From Solibacillus faecavium (GTDB taxonomy: Bacteria > Bacillota > Bacilli > Bacillales_A > Planococcaceae), in assembly GCF_014836905.1 (NCBI RefSeq), contig NZ_JACSPZ010000003.1, positions 1 through 64,000 on the forward strand: DNA of 64,000 nt, given 5' to 3'. Both the position numbers and the translations under genes were made by a program. Below are positions 24,139 to 33,306 of this stretch, in pieces. The notes beneath the pieces were generated by a model that worked only from the letters and a program-made list of their open reading frames with translations, was not told the DNA's origin and ran no database searches. The first letter of the stretch is position 1. Every line of letters begins with the position of its first letter.

Positions 24139-25641
24139 ATGAAAACAATTCATATAAATGAACAGTTTAAAGAAGATTGGACTCGTGTTCTTAATCATAT
24201 AGCAAATTTATTTTACGAAGACTCCGTTATTCAAATTGAGCAGGACGGTTCGGATATGTCGATTGAATTTAACAAAGCAATCGATGAAAATTTTACGATT
24301 TCTACTTATGCCAAACTTCTAGTGGATGGTCAAGAATATACGAGTGATTATTCCATTCAGTATACGACAGAAGGAACTGAGAAAGAGCAAAACATCCGGA
24401 TGAAACGTGCATTGTCCCATGTCATGCTTGATGTACTTGAACAATATTCAGGTATGGTACAGCAATGGGGGATACTGACAGGAGTACGTCCAACAAAGCT
24501 TTATCATAAATATCGTAAAGCCGGTATGAATGATGAACAGATTGCCGCGGTACTAAAAGAGGATTACCGAATTTCAGATCAAAAGATCGCATTGATGAAA
24601 GCGATTGTTGAGCGACAACTTACGATTATTCCTGATTTGGATGAGCTTGGAAAGGAAATTTCAATTTATATTGGGGTACCGTTTTGTCCGACAATGTGTG
24701 CTTATTGTACATTCCCGGCCTATGCGATCCAATCAAATCGTAAGGCAGGACGGGTAGAAAAATTTATCGATGGCCTTCACATTGAACTACGTGAAATGGG
24801 TAAATGGCTGACAGAAAAAAATATGCGCATTACTTCGATTTACTGGGGTGGGGGCACACCGACTTCTATTGAGGCGCATGAAATGGATGCATTATATAAA
24901 ACAATGTTTGATGCATTCCCGAATCCCGAGTCCATTCGTGAAATTACGGTAGAAGCAGGACGCCCGGATACAATTACACCGGAAAAAATCGAAGTGCTGA
25001 AAAAATGGGGGATTGACCGTATTTCCGTTAACCCGCAAAGTTATACGCAAGAAACATTAAAAGCAATTGGCCGCCATCATACTGTTGAAGAAACTGTAGA
25101 AAAGTTTTGGCTATCACGCAATTCCGGTATGAACAATATTAATATGGATTTGATTATCGGTTTGCCAAATGAAGGCATTAAAGAATTTAAACATTCTTTG
25201 GAAGAATCGGCTAAAATGCAACCGGAAAGCTTAACTGTTCATACATTGAGCTTTAAACGTGCTTCCGAAATGACTCGAAATAAGGATAAGTATAAAGTTG
25301 CCGACCGTGAGACAGTTGGGGAAATGATGCAGATGGCAACAGAATGGACAGCTGCAAATGGCTATGTACCGTATTATTTATACCGCCAGAAAAATATTCT
25401 AGGTAACTTAGAAAATGTCGGCTATTGTAAACCGAAAGAAGAGTCGATCTACAATATTGTCATTATGGAAGAAGTACAAACAATTTTAGGTATTGGCTGT
25501 GGGGCATCCTCAAAGTTTGTGCATCCCGAAACAGGAAAGATTACACAATTCCATAATCCGAAAGATCCTGCCGCATACATTCTGACATTTGAAGAATCAA
25601 TTGCAAAGAAAATAGCTATTTTAGAGGAGCTATATTCTTGA
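24139..25641 (+). CDS. hemZ: Coproporphyrinogen dehydrogenase HemZ (radical SAM)
   Basis: A 500-residue oxygen-independent enzyme of the HemN/HemZ family, expected to oxidise coproporphyrinogen III in tetrapyrrole synthesis under low oxygen. The radical-SAM cluster motif is CPTMCAYC (around 180-187), followed by YWGGGTPTS and the family segment ISVNPQSYTQETLKAIGRHHT (given here in part). It has an N-terminal HemZ-specific region (about 1-165) absent from HemN. Length matches B. subtilis HemZ. The standard haem genes hemE, hemH and hemY lie about 22 kb downstream. The RBS aagtagag is weak. Confidence 0.92.
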   Translation: MKTIHINEQFKEDWTRVLNHIANLFYEDSVIQIEQDGSDMSIEFNKAIDENFTISTYAKLLVDGQEYTSDYSIQYTTEGTEKEQNIRMKRALSHVMLDVLEQYSGMVQQWGILTGVRPTKLYHKYRKAGMNDEQIAAVLKEDYRISDQKIALMKAIVERQLTIIPDLDELGKEISIYIGVPFCPTMCAYCTFPAYAIQSNRKAGRVEKFIDGLHIELREMGKWLTEKNMRITSIYWGGGTPTSIEAHEMDALYKTMFDAFPNPESIREITVEAGRPDTITPEKIEVLKKWGIDRISVNPQSYTQETLKAIGRHHTVEETVEKFWLSRNSGMNNINMDLIIGLPNEGIKEFKHSLEESAKMQPESLTVHTLSFKRASEMTRNKDKYKVADRETVGEMMQMATEWTAANGYVPYYLYRQKNILGNLENVGYCKPKEESIYNIVIMEEVQTILGIGCGASSKFVHPETGKITQFHNPKDPAAYILTFEESIAKKIAILEELYS

Positions 25642-25657
25642 TTAGTTAGGTCCTATA

Positions 25658-25703
25658 CAAATAGCACAGCCACTTTCTGAGGTATGTGCTATTTGTTGTT
25701 TTT
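25658..25703 (+). terminator. Terminator of hemZ
   Basis: caaatagcaca and tgtgctatttg pair perfectly over 11 bp, and a T-rich stretch follows. Confidence 0.83.
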
Positions 25704-25814
25704 ACCTAGTGGAGAAACAGGAAACGATTGTCATCACACCAGATTGGGTATCATATGAAATAGATACACGGCAGTGTCCAAGTTAGCTTGTAAGTAAAAA
25801 TATGTGAAGAGACT

Positions 25815-25842
25815 TTTGCATTTTAAACAGTAAAGGTATAAT
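25815..25842 (+). promoter_or_regulatory. Candidate SigA promoter of the DUF3006 gene
   Basis: TTTGCA and TATAAT are separated by 16 bases, 56 bases before the GTG start. No operator repeat is obvious. Confidence 0.5.
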
Positions 25843-25897
25843 GCTGACTGCAATGAAAGTAATACCAAATGAATAAAAGCGAAGGGGGAGATTGTAA

Positions 25898-26146
25898 GTG
25901 AATGACAATAAGTATACGCTGGATCGATTTGAAGGAGATTATGCAATTTTTTTAAAACGTACTCAAGAAACGGACCAACTTTTAATCCAACGTGATGAAA
26001 TTTCAGTAGAAGTGAAAGAAGGCGACATTGTAGAAATTCAAGATGATGGCTTTGCGTATACGATTAGATTATTACCGGAAGAAACAGCTAATCAAAAACA
26101 GCGTGTCAACAATCTATTAGAGCAATTAAGAAATAAGAACAAATAA
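25898..26146 (+). CDS. DUF3006 family protein
   Basis: An 82-residue soluble protein. The opening YTLDRFEGDYAIFLKR and the middle VEVKEGDIVEIQDDGFAYTI match DUF3006, a small beta-barrel-like family often found near secreted hydrolases. Function is unknown. It starts with GTG after agggggag. The C terminus (QRVNNLLEQLRNKNK) is a charged helix. It stands alone between hemZ and a phosphatase gene. Confidence 0.82.
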   Translation: MNDNKYTLDRFEGDYAIFLKRTQETDQLLIQRDEISVEVKEGDIVEIQDDGFAYTIRLLPEETANQKQRVNNLLEQLRNKNK

Positions 26147-26267
26147 GTTTTGGCGCAGTACGTTAACGGTTGATTTGAAAAGTTAGAAAAATCAAAAAGT
26201 AACAGAAACTAGACGCTTCTATATGGTAGAATATATGAGTACATATATTAATTTTAGGAGCATAACA

Positions 26268-27056
26268 ATGGCAATTAAAACAATTATATTCGATTTAGAT
26301 GATACTTTATTATTTGATCAAAAATCAGTAAAAACGGCATTTGAAAAAACGTGTGACTATGCAGCAACTATAAAAAATGTAGACTCCCGAGAATTGGAAG
26401 AGGCGGTCAAAGTGGCGGCACGTGGATTGTATGAAAGCTATTCTACATACGACTACACAGTCTTAATCGGAATAAACCCTTTTGAGGGGCTTTGGGGGAC
26501 ATTTGATGATCCTACACCACAATTTCAACAGATGAAGGAAATTGTGCCTGTATATCGTGCCCAAGCTTGGACAAACGGCTTAGCAGCAATTGGGATTGAA
26601 GATGCTGAACTAGGCGCGGAACTTGGAGAGCGTTTTGTTGAGGAACGTAAAAAAGCCCCGTTTTTCTATGAAGATACTTTTGAGGTGTTAGATCAATTAA
26701 AAGGGAAATACGAGTTAATTTTACTTACAAATGGAGCACCAAGCCTACAAAATTTAAAGCTGGAGATTACACCTGAAATTGTCCCTTATTTTGACCATAT
26801 CGTTATTTCAGGAGACTTTGGTAAAGGTAAGCCAGATGCTTCTATTTTCGAATTTGTTATGGATAAAGCAGGTTTAACAAAAGATGAAGCCATTATGGTG
26901 GGGGATAACTTAATGACGGACATTTTAGGTTCATCTCGTGTCGGCATGCGGAACGTTTGGATTAACCGTGAAAACAAACCTAAAAACCCCGATGTAGTGC
27001 CAACTTTTGAAGTGACATCATTAACGGAGTTTTTACAGCTATTAAAATCGATATAA
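26268..27056 (+). CDS. HAD-superfamily phosphatase
   Basis: A 262-residue HAD hydrolase with all four motifs: DLDDTLL (nucleophile Asp, about 9), LLTNGAP, the Lys in GKGKPDASIF, and VGDNLMTDILG. A helical cap lies between motifs 1 and 2. Family members dephosphorylate sugar phosphates, nucleotides or phosphoserine; B. subtilis YsaA is a relative. The substrate cannot be assigned. The start at 26268 follows taggagc; the frame extends 15 codons upstream without an RBS. A terminator follows. Confidence 0.88.
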   Translation: MAIKTIIFDLDDTLLFDQKSVKTAFEKTCDYAATIKNVDSRELEEAVKVAARGLYESYSTYDYTVLIGINPFEGLWGTFDDPTPQFQQMKEIVPVYRAQAWTNGLAAIGIEDAELGAELGERFVEERKKAPFFYEDTFEVLDQLKGKYELILLTNGAPSLQNLKLEITPEIVPYFDHIVISGDFGKGKPDASIFEFVMDKAGLTKDEAIMVGDNLMTDILGSSRVGMRNVWINRENKPKNPDVVPTFEVTSLTEFLQLLKSI

Positions 27057-27060
27057 AATT

Positions 27061-27089
27061 AAAACGCACTGTTCATTCGGTGCGTTTTT
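27061..27089 (+). terminator. Terminator of the HAD phosphatase gene
   Basis: aaaacgcac and gtgcgttttt pair around a 10-base loop with T residues. It begins 4 bases after the stop. Confidence 0.86.
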
Positions 27090-27167
27090 ATTTTGTTCAT
27101 AAGAATGAATTTTCTGAATATTTATGTTATCATAATTAATAAGAAACTAATGAAAGAGGTTCTTCCT

Positions 27168-27542
27168 ATGGGAAATGCTAATACATACCGCTGTGAAAAC
27201 TGTAACCGTACAAATGAATCTATCCAAGTGAATAGCGTGACATTAGCTCATCATACGGCAAACCTTTGTTTAACTTGCGAACATGTACTTACTTTACCTA
27301 AAAATGAAGACCGCTTTTTCCAACTCATACGTAATAAAAAGAGACAGCACTCCAATAGTGAGATGCAAAAGGCGCACCGGATTTTAACGGCCTTTATTGC
27401 AGTTGGTGTTTTGTTTTTAGTTGTAATTGCAGCATTGGCTGTAACACAAAACAATGGCTTCACTACTCAAGCATTTCAGGAAATACAGTTAGATCCGATG
27501 ATTCAGCAATTGACGTTCTTACATTTAAAATCATTCTATTAA
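27168..27542 (+). CDS. Zinc-ribbon single-pass membrane protein
   Basis: A 124-residue protein. The N-terminus has two CxxC pairs, CENC (about 8) and CLTC (about 36), which form a zinc ribbon. One hydrophobic helix at about 74-91 (ILTAFIAVGVLFLVVIAAL) is followed by a short outer tail. I do not recognise a named family. The start at 27168 follows aagaggt; a longer frame lacks an RBS. It is monocistronic, with a strong terminator after it. Confidence 0.65.
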   Translation: MGNANTYRCENCNRTNESIQVNSVTLAHHTANLCLTCEHVLTLPKNEDRFFQLIRNKKRQHSNSEMQKAHRILTAFIAVGVLFLVVIAALAVTQNNGFTTQAFQEIQLDPMIQQLTFLHLKSFY

Positions 27543-27570
27543 AATATACAGTATAGGAATCACAATAAAG

Positions 27571-27607
27571 AGCATCGCAAATTTTTCAATTGTTTGCGAT
27601 GCTTTTT
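27571..27607. terminator. Bidirectional terminator
   Basis: agcatcgcaaa and tttgcgatgct pair perfectly over 11 bp with T residues. It separates convergent genes. Confidence 0.88.
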
Positions 27608-27632
27608 CTTTAGTTCTTTTAAACAACTCGAA

Positions 27633-28901
27633 TCATTGCTTTTTTAGTAATTCTGAAACTGTCACAAATGTATAACCTCGTATTTGTAAATCAATAAGTA
27701 TTGTTTCTAATGCATCTGCAGTTGCTTGGTGAATATCATGCATTAATATGATGCTACCGTTGTTTACTTGTTCCTCTATAGCAAGCGCCGTTTTTTCCGG
27801 ATCGCGGTGTTTCCAATCCAGTGTATCAATTGTCCACATTACGTTTGGTACTTTTAACTGCTTTATAATGGTTTCATCATAGCTCCCATAAGGCGGACGG
27901 AAAGCCGTTGCTTTTTTACCTATAACAGATTTAATTAACTCATCCGTTGATTGAATTTGATGATTCACTTCTTTTTGAGACAATGTTGTCAGCTTTTCAT
28001 GATTGTATGTATGATTGCCAATTTCATGGCCTGCTTCATATACTTCCTTTAAAACTTCAGGGTACTTCACCACTTCTTGGCCAATAACAAAAAATGTAGC
28101 TTTTGCATTATACTTTTCAAGTGTTTTTAATATTTGCCTCGTCACTTTCGGGTGGGGACCATCATCAAATGTTAAGGCAATTTTTTTTCCGTTCACAGGT
28201 GGCACCGCTTTAGGTTTGGATGGCTTCAGAGGTACAGTTTTTTGTGCAGGAGTCGTTAAACCATTCATAGGCACATAGCCAGATAGACTCTCAGATGTGA
28301 CAAACGCCCAGCCCCTTAAGTTTGTAAACATTGTGACATTACTGTTTTTACGTAAAGTCCCTATTTCATCACTCGATGAGCTAGCAATAGACCGGACTAC
28401 TAAATCTTTTGTAGGTTTTACCTTCATCTTTTTTCCAGTAGGCTTTATGAGAGCATGCTTATTTACATACCCTGCCAGGCCACCGTATTTTATGAATACA
28501 AAGTCGGTAGAGTTAGATCCGTACAGTTCAACAATACTATTTAAATAAAGTTTTCCGATAGACCCGCTGTGTTGTTTATTCGTCACGCGGACAAGCGGTT
28601 CTTTTTGGGATTTAACGAGCATGTACTGGGGAGAAACCGATTTTAAATACTCACTCTTTATAAAGCCAATTACCGTTTTATACTGAATTTTCGTCCAACC
28701 TTCAGTTTCAGCTAATACGATAATAGGGGTCGCCTTTGATAGAGAAATAATCTTTTCCTGCAGATTTTCTTTTAATACTTCGGTTTCTATCGTTGTTAGT
28801 TTAATTATGGCTGAAGGAGCAGCGGAAGCATTTTCGACATTTACTGTAAAAAAGCCAATTAAACAAAAAATCATAAAATAAAAATGGAATACTTTTTTCA
28901 A
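27633..28901 (-). CDS. Secreted SH3-polysaccharide deacetylase
   Basis: A 422-residue secreted protein with a signal peptide (about 1-28, ending NASAA). Three bacterial SH3-like repeats follow at about 30-90, 95-155 and 160-222 (VVRSIASSSSDEIGTL, LSGYVPMNGL), then a NodB deacetylase domain (about 240-420). Catalytic motifs are TFDDGPH, GNHTYNH, RPPYG, DTLDW and LMHDIH, all intact, so a metal-dependent N-deacetylase of peptidoglycan or similar is expected, with SH3 parts binding the wall. It starts with TTG after aaagggg. Confidence 0.9.
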   Translation of the reverse strand: MKKVFHFYFMIFCLIGFFTVNVENASAAPSAIIKLTTIETEVLKENLQEKIISLSKATPIIVLAETEGWTKIQYKTVIGFIKSEYLKSVSPQYMLVKSQKEPLVRVTNKQHSGSIGKLYLNSIVELYGSNSTDFVFIKYGGLAGYVNKHALIKPTGKKMKVKPTKDLVVRSIASSSSDEIGTLRKNSNVTMFTNLRGWAFVTSESLSGYVPMNGLTTPAQKTVPLKPSKPKAVPPVNGKKIALTFDDGPHPKVTRQILKTLEKYNAKATFFVIGQEVVKYPEVLKEVYEAGHEIGNHTYNHEKLTTLSQKEVNHQIQSTDELIKSVIGKKATAFRPPYGSYDETIIKQLKVPNVMWTIDTLDWKHRDPEKTALAIEEQVNNGSIILMHDIHQATADALETILIDLQIRGYTFVTVSELLKKQ

Positions 28902-29107
28902 CTTAATTCCCCTTTAGTAATATAAAAATACGCGAGTAAAGTGAAAGTAGAAAGGAGGAATAGTGTAGATTAATTCACTTTCTCTAAAACCTATAAATTA
29001 TTTATACTGACTTAAAACAAAGAGATACCATTACATTTAAACATATGTACTGTAAATGAAATTATGAAAACAAAAAAGGGGCTGTACCCGAAAGCTAGTT
29101 ATTACGA

Positions 29108-29148
29108 AGAAAGGCTTTGTTAAAGGTAATGTTTACTTTAACAAAGCC
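29108..29148 (-). terminator. Terminator of serA
   Basis: On the minus strand ggctttgttaaag and ctttaacaaagcc pair perfectly over 13 bp. TTTCTT follows. It lies 12 bases past the serA stop. Confidence 0.85.
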
Positions 29149-29160
29149 CCGTAGTTAAGT

Positions 29161-30783
29161 TTAAAGTGAAATAGCTTTTACTTCATCAATGTTTTCGAGC
29201 TGTGCTACGAACAGTAAATCTTCTGTAGTCACTTCGTTATCAACAACTAGCATCATAACAGCAGATCCGCCAATTTGATCGCGTCCTACTTGCATTGTGG
29301 CAATGTTGATATTCTTTTCAGCTAATTTAGTAGCGACACGTCCGATAGAACCTGGTTTATCTTGGTTTTTAATATAAAGAAGATTTCCGTTAGGGATAAC
29401 GTCTACTACAAATCCTTCGACTTTTACGATGCGGGCACCTAGACCATTTAATAAAGTCCCTGCTACTGTATGTGTTTCAGTTTCTGTAACGATTTCAACT
29501 GTAATTAAGTTTGTAAAACCTTTTGCTGTTGTTGTTTTATGTTCATTTATTTGAATGCCGATACGTTCTGCTAAATAACGTGCATTAACATCATTTACGT
29601 GAGAGCCGTGGTTTGTAGAAAGTAGTCCTTTAATGGCATTTGCCGTTAATGGGCGAACATCAAAGTTTGCGACTTCACCAGCGTATGAAATATTTAATTG
29701 TTGAATGCTTTCTTCAGTAACTTGAATTAAAAACTTTCCAAGCTTTTCTGCTAATGCGAAGAATGGCTCAACTTCTGCAAGCTTTTCTTTTGGAATAGAC
29801 GGCATATTTACAGGGTTTGTTACTGTACCTGTTTTAAAGAACTTAATAATGTCGTTAGAAACATCAACTGCAACTGACTCTTGCGCTTCTACTGTAGATG
29901 CGCCTAGGTGAGGTGTAGCAATAACTTGTGGCAATGTTAATAGCTTATGATCTGTTGCCGGTTCCTGAACAAATACGTCTAGTGCAGCACCAGCTACTTT
30001 ACCTTCGACAATAGCATCGTATAAATCATCCTCATTAATAATGCCGCCGCGCGCACAGTTGATAATGCGAACACCGTCTTTCATGATTGCAAAACGTTCC
30101 TTGTTAATGATATTACGTGTTTCTGGTAATAACGGCGTATGAACTGTTACAAAGTCAGCTGCAGCACATACTTCATCCACAGTACCCTTTGTAATACCTA
30201 ATTCTTTAGCACGGTCTTCCGTTAAGAATGGATCATATGCGATAACATTCATACGTTGGCCTTTAGCGCGGTAGGCTACTTCTGCCCCAATACGTCCCAT
30301 ACCGATAACACCAAGTGTCTTATTCTTAAGCTCTACACCTACATAAGATTTACGATCCCATTTTCCATTTTTTAATGTGTTGAACGCTTGTGGAATAAAA
30401 CGTGCAAGTGACGTCATCATGGCGATTGTATGTTCAGCCGCAGAGTTTGTATTACCATCTGGAGCATTTACAACGATAATTCCATGTTCAGTTGCTGCAT
30501 TTAAATCAATGTTGTCAACACCTACACCAGCACGACCAATAAGCTTTAAGTTTTTCGCTTTTTCAATTACTTCGCGTGTAACAGTAGTTTGAGAACGAAC
30601 AAGTAATACGTCTACATCTACTATTTTTTTCATTAAATCTTCAGGTGCTAAACCTGTATCAACAATAATATTCAAATCTAGTTCTGTTTCTTGGCGTAAT
30701 GGAAAAATACCGTCATCACTAAGTGGATCTGCAATAAATACATTAATTGTTTTTGTGCCTTGTTCGATTACTTCTGTTGTCAT
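29161..30783 (-). CDS. serA: D-3-phosphoglycerate dehydrogenase
   Basis: This enzyme commits 3-phosphoglycerate to serine synthesis, using NAD+. At 540 residues it has the long form: a substrate/NAD core (about 15-330, with GVIGMGRIGAEVA and the catalytic NCARGGIINE, DVFVQEPA, TPHLGAST), an intervening domain, and a C-terminal ACT domain (about 465-540, KPGSIGRVATKLAEKNINI) that may bind serine. An RBS agaggagaga precedes ATG. A T-box leader with a serine-type specifier lies upstream, so expression should rise when tRNA-Ser is uncharged. serC lies about 6 kb away. Confidence 0.96.
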   Translation of the reverse strand: MTTEVIEQGTKTINVFIADPLSDDGIFPLRQETELDLNIIVDTGLAPEDLMKKIVDVDVLLVRSQTTVTREVIEKAKNLKLIGRAGVGVDNIDLNAATEHGIIVVNAPDGNTNSAAEHTIAMMTSLARFIPQAFNTLKNGKWDRKSYVGVELKNKTLGVIGMGRIGAEVAYRAKGQRMNVIAYDPFLTEDRAKELGITKGTVDEVCAAADFVTVHTPLLPETRNIINKERFAIMKDGVRIINCARGGIINEDDLYDAIVEGKVAGAALDVFVQEPATDHKLLTLPQVIATPHLGASTVEAQESVAVDVSNDIIKFFKTGTVTNPVNMPSIPKEKLAEVEPFFALAEKLGKFLIQVTEESIQQLNISYAGEVANFDVRPLTANAIKGLLSTNHGSHVNDVNARYLAERIGIQINEHKTTTAKGFTNLITVEIVTETETHTVAGTLLNGLGARIVKVEGFVVDVIPNGNLLYIKNQDKPGSIGRVATKLAEKNINIATMQVGRDQIGGSAVMMLVVDNEVTTEDLLFVAQLENIDEVKAISL

Positions 30784-30833
30784 AATAAAATCTCTCCTCT
30801 AAATTCTTTATTAATTTACTGAAATGATTCAAC

Positions 30834-31115
30834 AAAAAAAGCCTTCCGTCCCTTACGTGTAACGTAAGGGGCGAAAGGCATTCATTAAACAAATCGCGGT
30901 ACCACCCTTATTCGTTGCCATAATATTTTGAAAAATATATGTACAACCTTATCCATATGCGTAACGTGCATGGGACGGAATAACCTACTGATAAATTTCA
31001 GCTATTCTATTCAAGAGTGGAGCGAATTCGAAGCATACACTGATTTACACCAACCATCAGCTCTCTTTGGTAATACATTCGAAAAGCATGTCTCTATCGT
31101 TATATTTTGCTGTGT
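30834..31115 (-). promoter_or_regulatory. T-box riboswitch of serA, serine (UCC) type
   Basis: On the minus strand the conserved T-box sequence AGGGTGGTACCGCG lies at 30895-30908. A terminator hairpin follows at 30834-30879 (gccttccgtcccttacgt with its complement, then T run). Stem I features precede it: an AGAGAGCTGATGG region and the specifier loop gaattcgcTCCactct, where UCC at 31019-31021 (minus) pairs with the tRNA-Ser GGA anticodon. Uncharged tRNA-Ser should promote antitermination into serA. Confidence 0.9.
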
Positions 31116-31269
31116 TTAAGTTGATAACATCATAAACCCGATTGTTCACCTTTGTCAACGGAGTTTTTAGAATAATTTGAGTAATTTTCTTTTTGTTTAA
31201 TAAATAAGTGCTTTAAAGCGAACTATTTTAATTGATTATTAATTGAATGTTCGGATTTATTATTTCCTA

Positions 31270-31283
31270 TGTAAGCGCTAACG
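31270..31283. promoter_or_regulatory. Candidate cre (CcpA) site
   Basis: TGTAAGCGCTAACG fits the cre consensus TGWAANCGNTNWCA except for the last base. It overlaps the expected -35 area of TATAAT at 31291-31296. The site lies about 200 bases before the FAD dehydrogenase, so it would repress that gene on preferred sugars. The gap 31116-31485 otherwise holds only AT-rich sequence and the palindrome at 31366. Confidence 0.45.
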
Positions 31284-31365
31284 ATGTTGATATAATAAGA
31301 TTTAATTAAATTTACAGAAAATTTATGACTTTTCAAAATAATCATTAAAATTTATTTTTTATTTT

Positions 31366-31383
31366 GTGACATAATTTTGTCAC
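31366..31383. promoter_or_regulatory. Palindrome GTGACA-N6-TGTCAC
   Basis: GTGACATAATTTTGTCAC is a perfect 6-bp inverted repeat with a 6-base AT centre, of the form bound by Crp/Fnr-type regulators (family knowledge). It lies about 100 bases before the FAD dehydrogenase start. The regulator is unidentified. Confidence 0.4.
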
Positions 31384-31485
31384 GTTTTAAATTAAGCCTT
31401 TTTTTTATTGGAAAATAAATAGAAGGTGAAATGTAAAATAACTCGAAATGGTAATACATATGTACATATAAAGGGGGAGTAAAAT

Positions 31486-33156
31486 ATGCATTATGATGTA
31501 ATCGTTATTGGAGCAGGGTTGGCTGGATTGACGGCAGCTTGTCAACTAATCGACGCGAAGAAAAAGGTGCTGCTAGTCGACCAGGAGCCAGCAAATTCAA
31601 TTGGGGGGCAAGCATTTTGGTCATTTGGAGGCTTATTTTTAGTTGATTCCCCTGAGCAAAGAAGGTTAGGGATTAAAGACAATAAAGAGCTTGCATGGCA
31701 GGACTGGCGTGGTTCGGCAGGCTTTGACCGTTTAGAGGATGAGGATCATTGGGCGTATGAATGGGCAAAAGCATATATCGATTTTGCTGCAGGAGAGAAA
31801 TACAACTGGCTAAAATCCCAAGGCATTAATTTTTTCCCGGTCGTTGGTTGGGCAGAGCGAGGTGGCTCTTTAGCAGGGGGACATGGGAATTCTGTTCCGC
31901 GCTTTCATATCGTATGGGGGACAGGTCCTGCATTGGTAGAACCGTTTGCAAATAAAGTATTAAATGCCTCTGAAAAAGGGGATATTACCTATTTGCCGCG
32001 GCATCAAGTAACAGAGTTGATTACTGAAGATGGGACCATTACAGGTATTCGGGGAAATGTTTTGGAAAATAGTATTATTCGACGTGGTGAAGAAAGTTCG
32101 AGAGTAGTAGTAGATTCATTTGAGTATTTGGCAGATGCAGTAGTAGTAGCTAGTGGCGGAATTGGGGCGAATATCGAGTTGGTTAAGAAAAATTGGCCAT
32201 CCAGACTCGGGACACCGCCAAACAGCATGGTGGCAGGAGTTCCAGCCTATGTAGATGGTAAAATGTTGGAGATTACTGAACGAGCTGGCGGTCGCATCGT
32301 CAATCGAGACCGCATGTGGCATTATACGGAAGGGCTGAAAAACTGGGAACCTATTTGGAATAATCACGGTATTCGCATATTGCCTGGACCTTCATCAATG
32401 TGGTTTGATGCATTAGGAAACCGTTTTACTGCTCCGAATTTTCCGGGTTTTGATACATTAAGTACACTTGAAGCGATACAGAAGACTGGATATGATTATT
32501 CATGGTTTATTTTGACTGAAAAAATAATTGAAAAAGAATTCGCTTTGTCGGGTTCAGAGCAAAATCTAGATTTAACAAAAAAGAGTATTAAAGATGTGTT
32601 GAAACGTGTTTTACCAGGACCGCCAAAAGCAATTCAGGATTTTAAGGATCATGGAGAAGATTTTGTAATTGCCGATAGTTTAAAAGATTTAGTGGAAGGT
32701 ATGAATAAACTTGTAGGGAGTGATTTACTTGATTTCCTGCATATTAAAGAGCAGATATTGGCACGAGATCGGGAAATTGAAAATCCCTTTACAAAAGATG
32801 CACAAATTACAGCATTACATGGTGCTAGAAATTATATAGGGGATAAATTAATTCGTGCTGCAAAACCTCATAAAATATTGGACCCATCAGCAGGGCCATT
32901 AATTGCAGTACGCTTAAATATTTTGACACGAAAAACATTAGGAGGATTACAAACAAACTTAAACGGGCAAGTACTTAATGAGGAAGGAAATCCTATACCA
33001 GGACTTTTCGCTGCTGGTGAAGTGAGTGGATTTGGTGGTGGAGGCGTCCATGGCTATCGTTCATTAGAAGGGACATTTTTAGGGGGATGCTTGTTTACAG
33101 GCTTGCAAGTAGGAAAATATTTAGCTGTTGCCCATAAGTATTCGAGTATGACCTAA
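31486..33156 (+). CDS. FAD-binding dehydrogenase (fumarate reductase/KstD-like)
   Basis: A 556-residue flavoprotein starting with the dinucleotide motif VIVIGAGLAGLTAACQL (about 5-21). The second FAD segment GLFAAGEVSGFGGGGVHGYRSLEGT lies near 505-530 (only part given). The layout matches the FAD_binding_2 family that includes fumarate reductases and 3-ketosteroid dehydrogenases; annotated relatives are simply called FAD-binding dehydrogenases. Substrate is unknown. No heme or FMN partner gene is adjacent. The promoter area contains a cre-like site and a Crp/Fnr-like palindrome, suggesting control by carbon supply or oxygen. A strong aaaggggga precedes ATG. Confidence 0.8.
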   Translation: MHYDVIVIGAGLAGLTAACQLIDAKKKVLLVDQEPANSIGGQAFWSFGGLFLVDSPEQRRLGIKDNKELAWQDWRGSAGFDRLEDEDHWAYEWAKAYIDFAAGEKYNWLKSQGINFFPVVGWAERGGSLAGGHGNSVPRFHIVWGTGPALVEPFANKVLNASEKGDITYLPRHQVTELITEDGTITGIRGNVLENSIIRRGEESSRVVVDSFEYLADAVVVASGGIGANIELVKKNWPSRLGTPPNSMVAGVPAYVDGKMLEITERAGGRIVNRDRMWHYTEGLKNWEPIWNNHGIRILPGPSSMWFDALGNRFTAPNFPGFDTLSTLEAIQKTGYDYSWFILTEKIIEKEFALSGSEQNLDLTKKSIKDVLKRVLPGPPKAIQDFKDHGEDFVIADSLKDLVEGMNKLVGSDLLDFLHIKEQILARDREIENPFTKDAQITALHGARNYIGDKLIRAAKPHKILDPSAGPLIAVRLNILTRKTLGGLQTNLNGQVLNEEGNPIPGLFAAGEVSGFGGGGVHGYRSLEGTFLGGCLFTGLQVGKYLAVAHKYSSMT

Positions 33157-33270
33157 AAGTAATAAGGTCAGGCGCTGAAACATACAGTGTGACAGAGCTT
33201 GAGTCAATCACACGAACTATTATTTATATTGGTTTTGAAAAATTAAAGGGATATCATTTAGTTATGTCGA

Positions 33271-33288
33271 AATGAATGATTATTCATT
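33271..33288. promoter_or_regulatory. FadR-like operator
   Basis: AATGAATGATTATTCATT is a perfect 7-bp inverted repeat with a 4-base centre, and it contains the TGAATGA...TCATT pattern of Bacillus FadR boxes. It ends 18 bases before the hydratase start codon, where a repressor would block transcription unless acyl-CoA is present. Confidence 0.6.
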
Positions 33289-33306
33289 TATAAGGGGTGT
33301 ATGGAA

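Noticed and set aside
28902-29107. Gap between the deacetylase gene and the serA terminator
   Set aside because: AT-rich with no convincing ORF or operator; only likely promoter sequence for the deacetylase.
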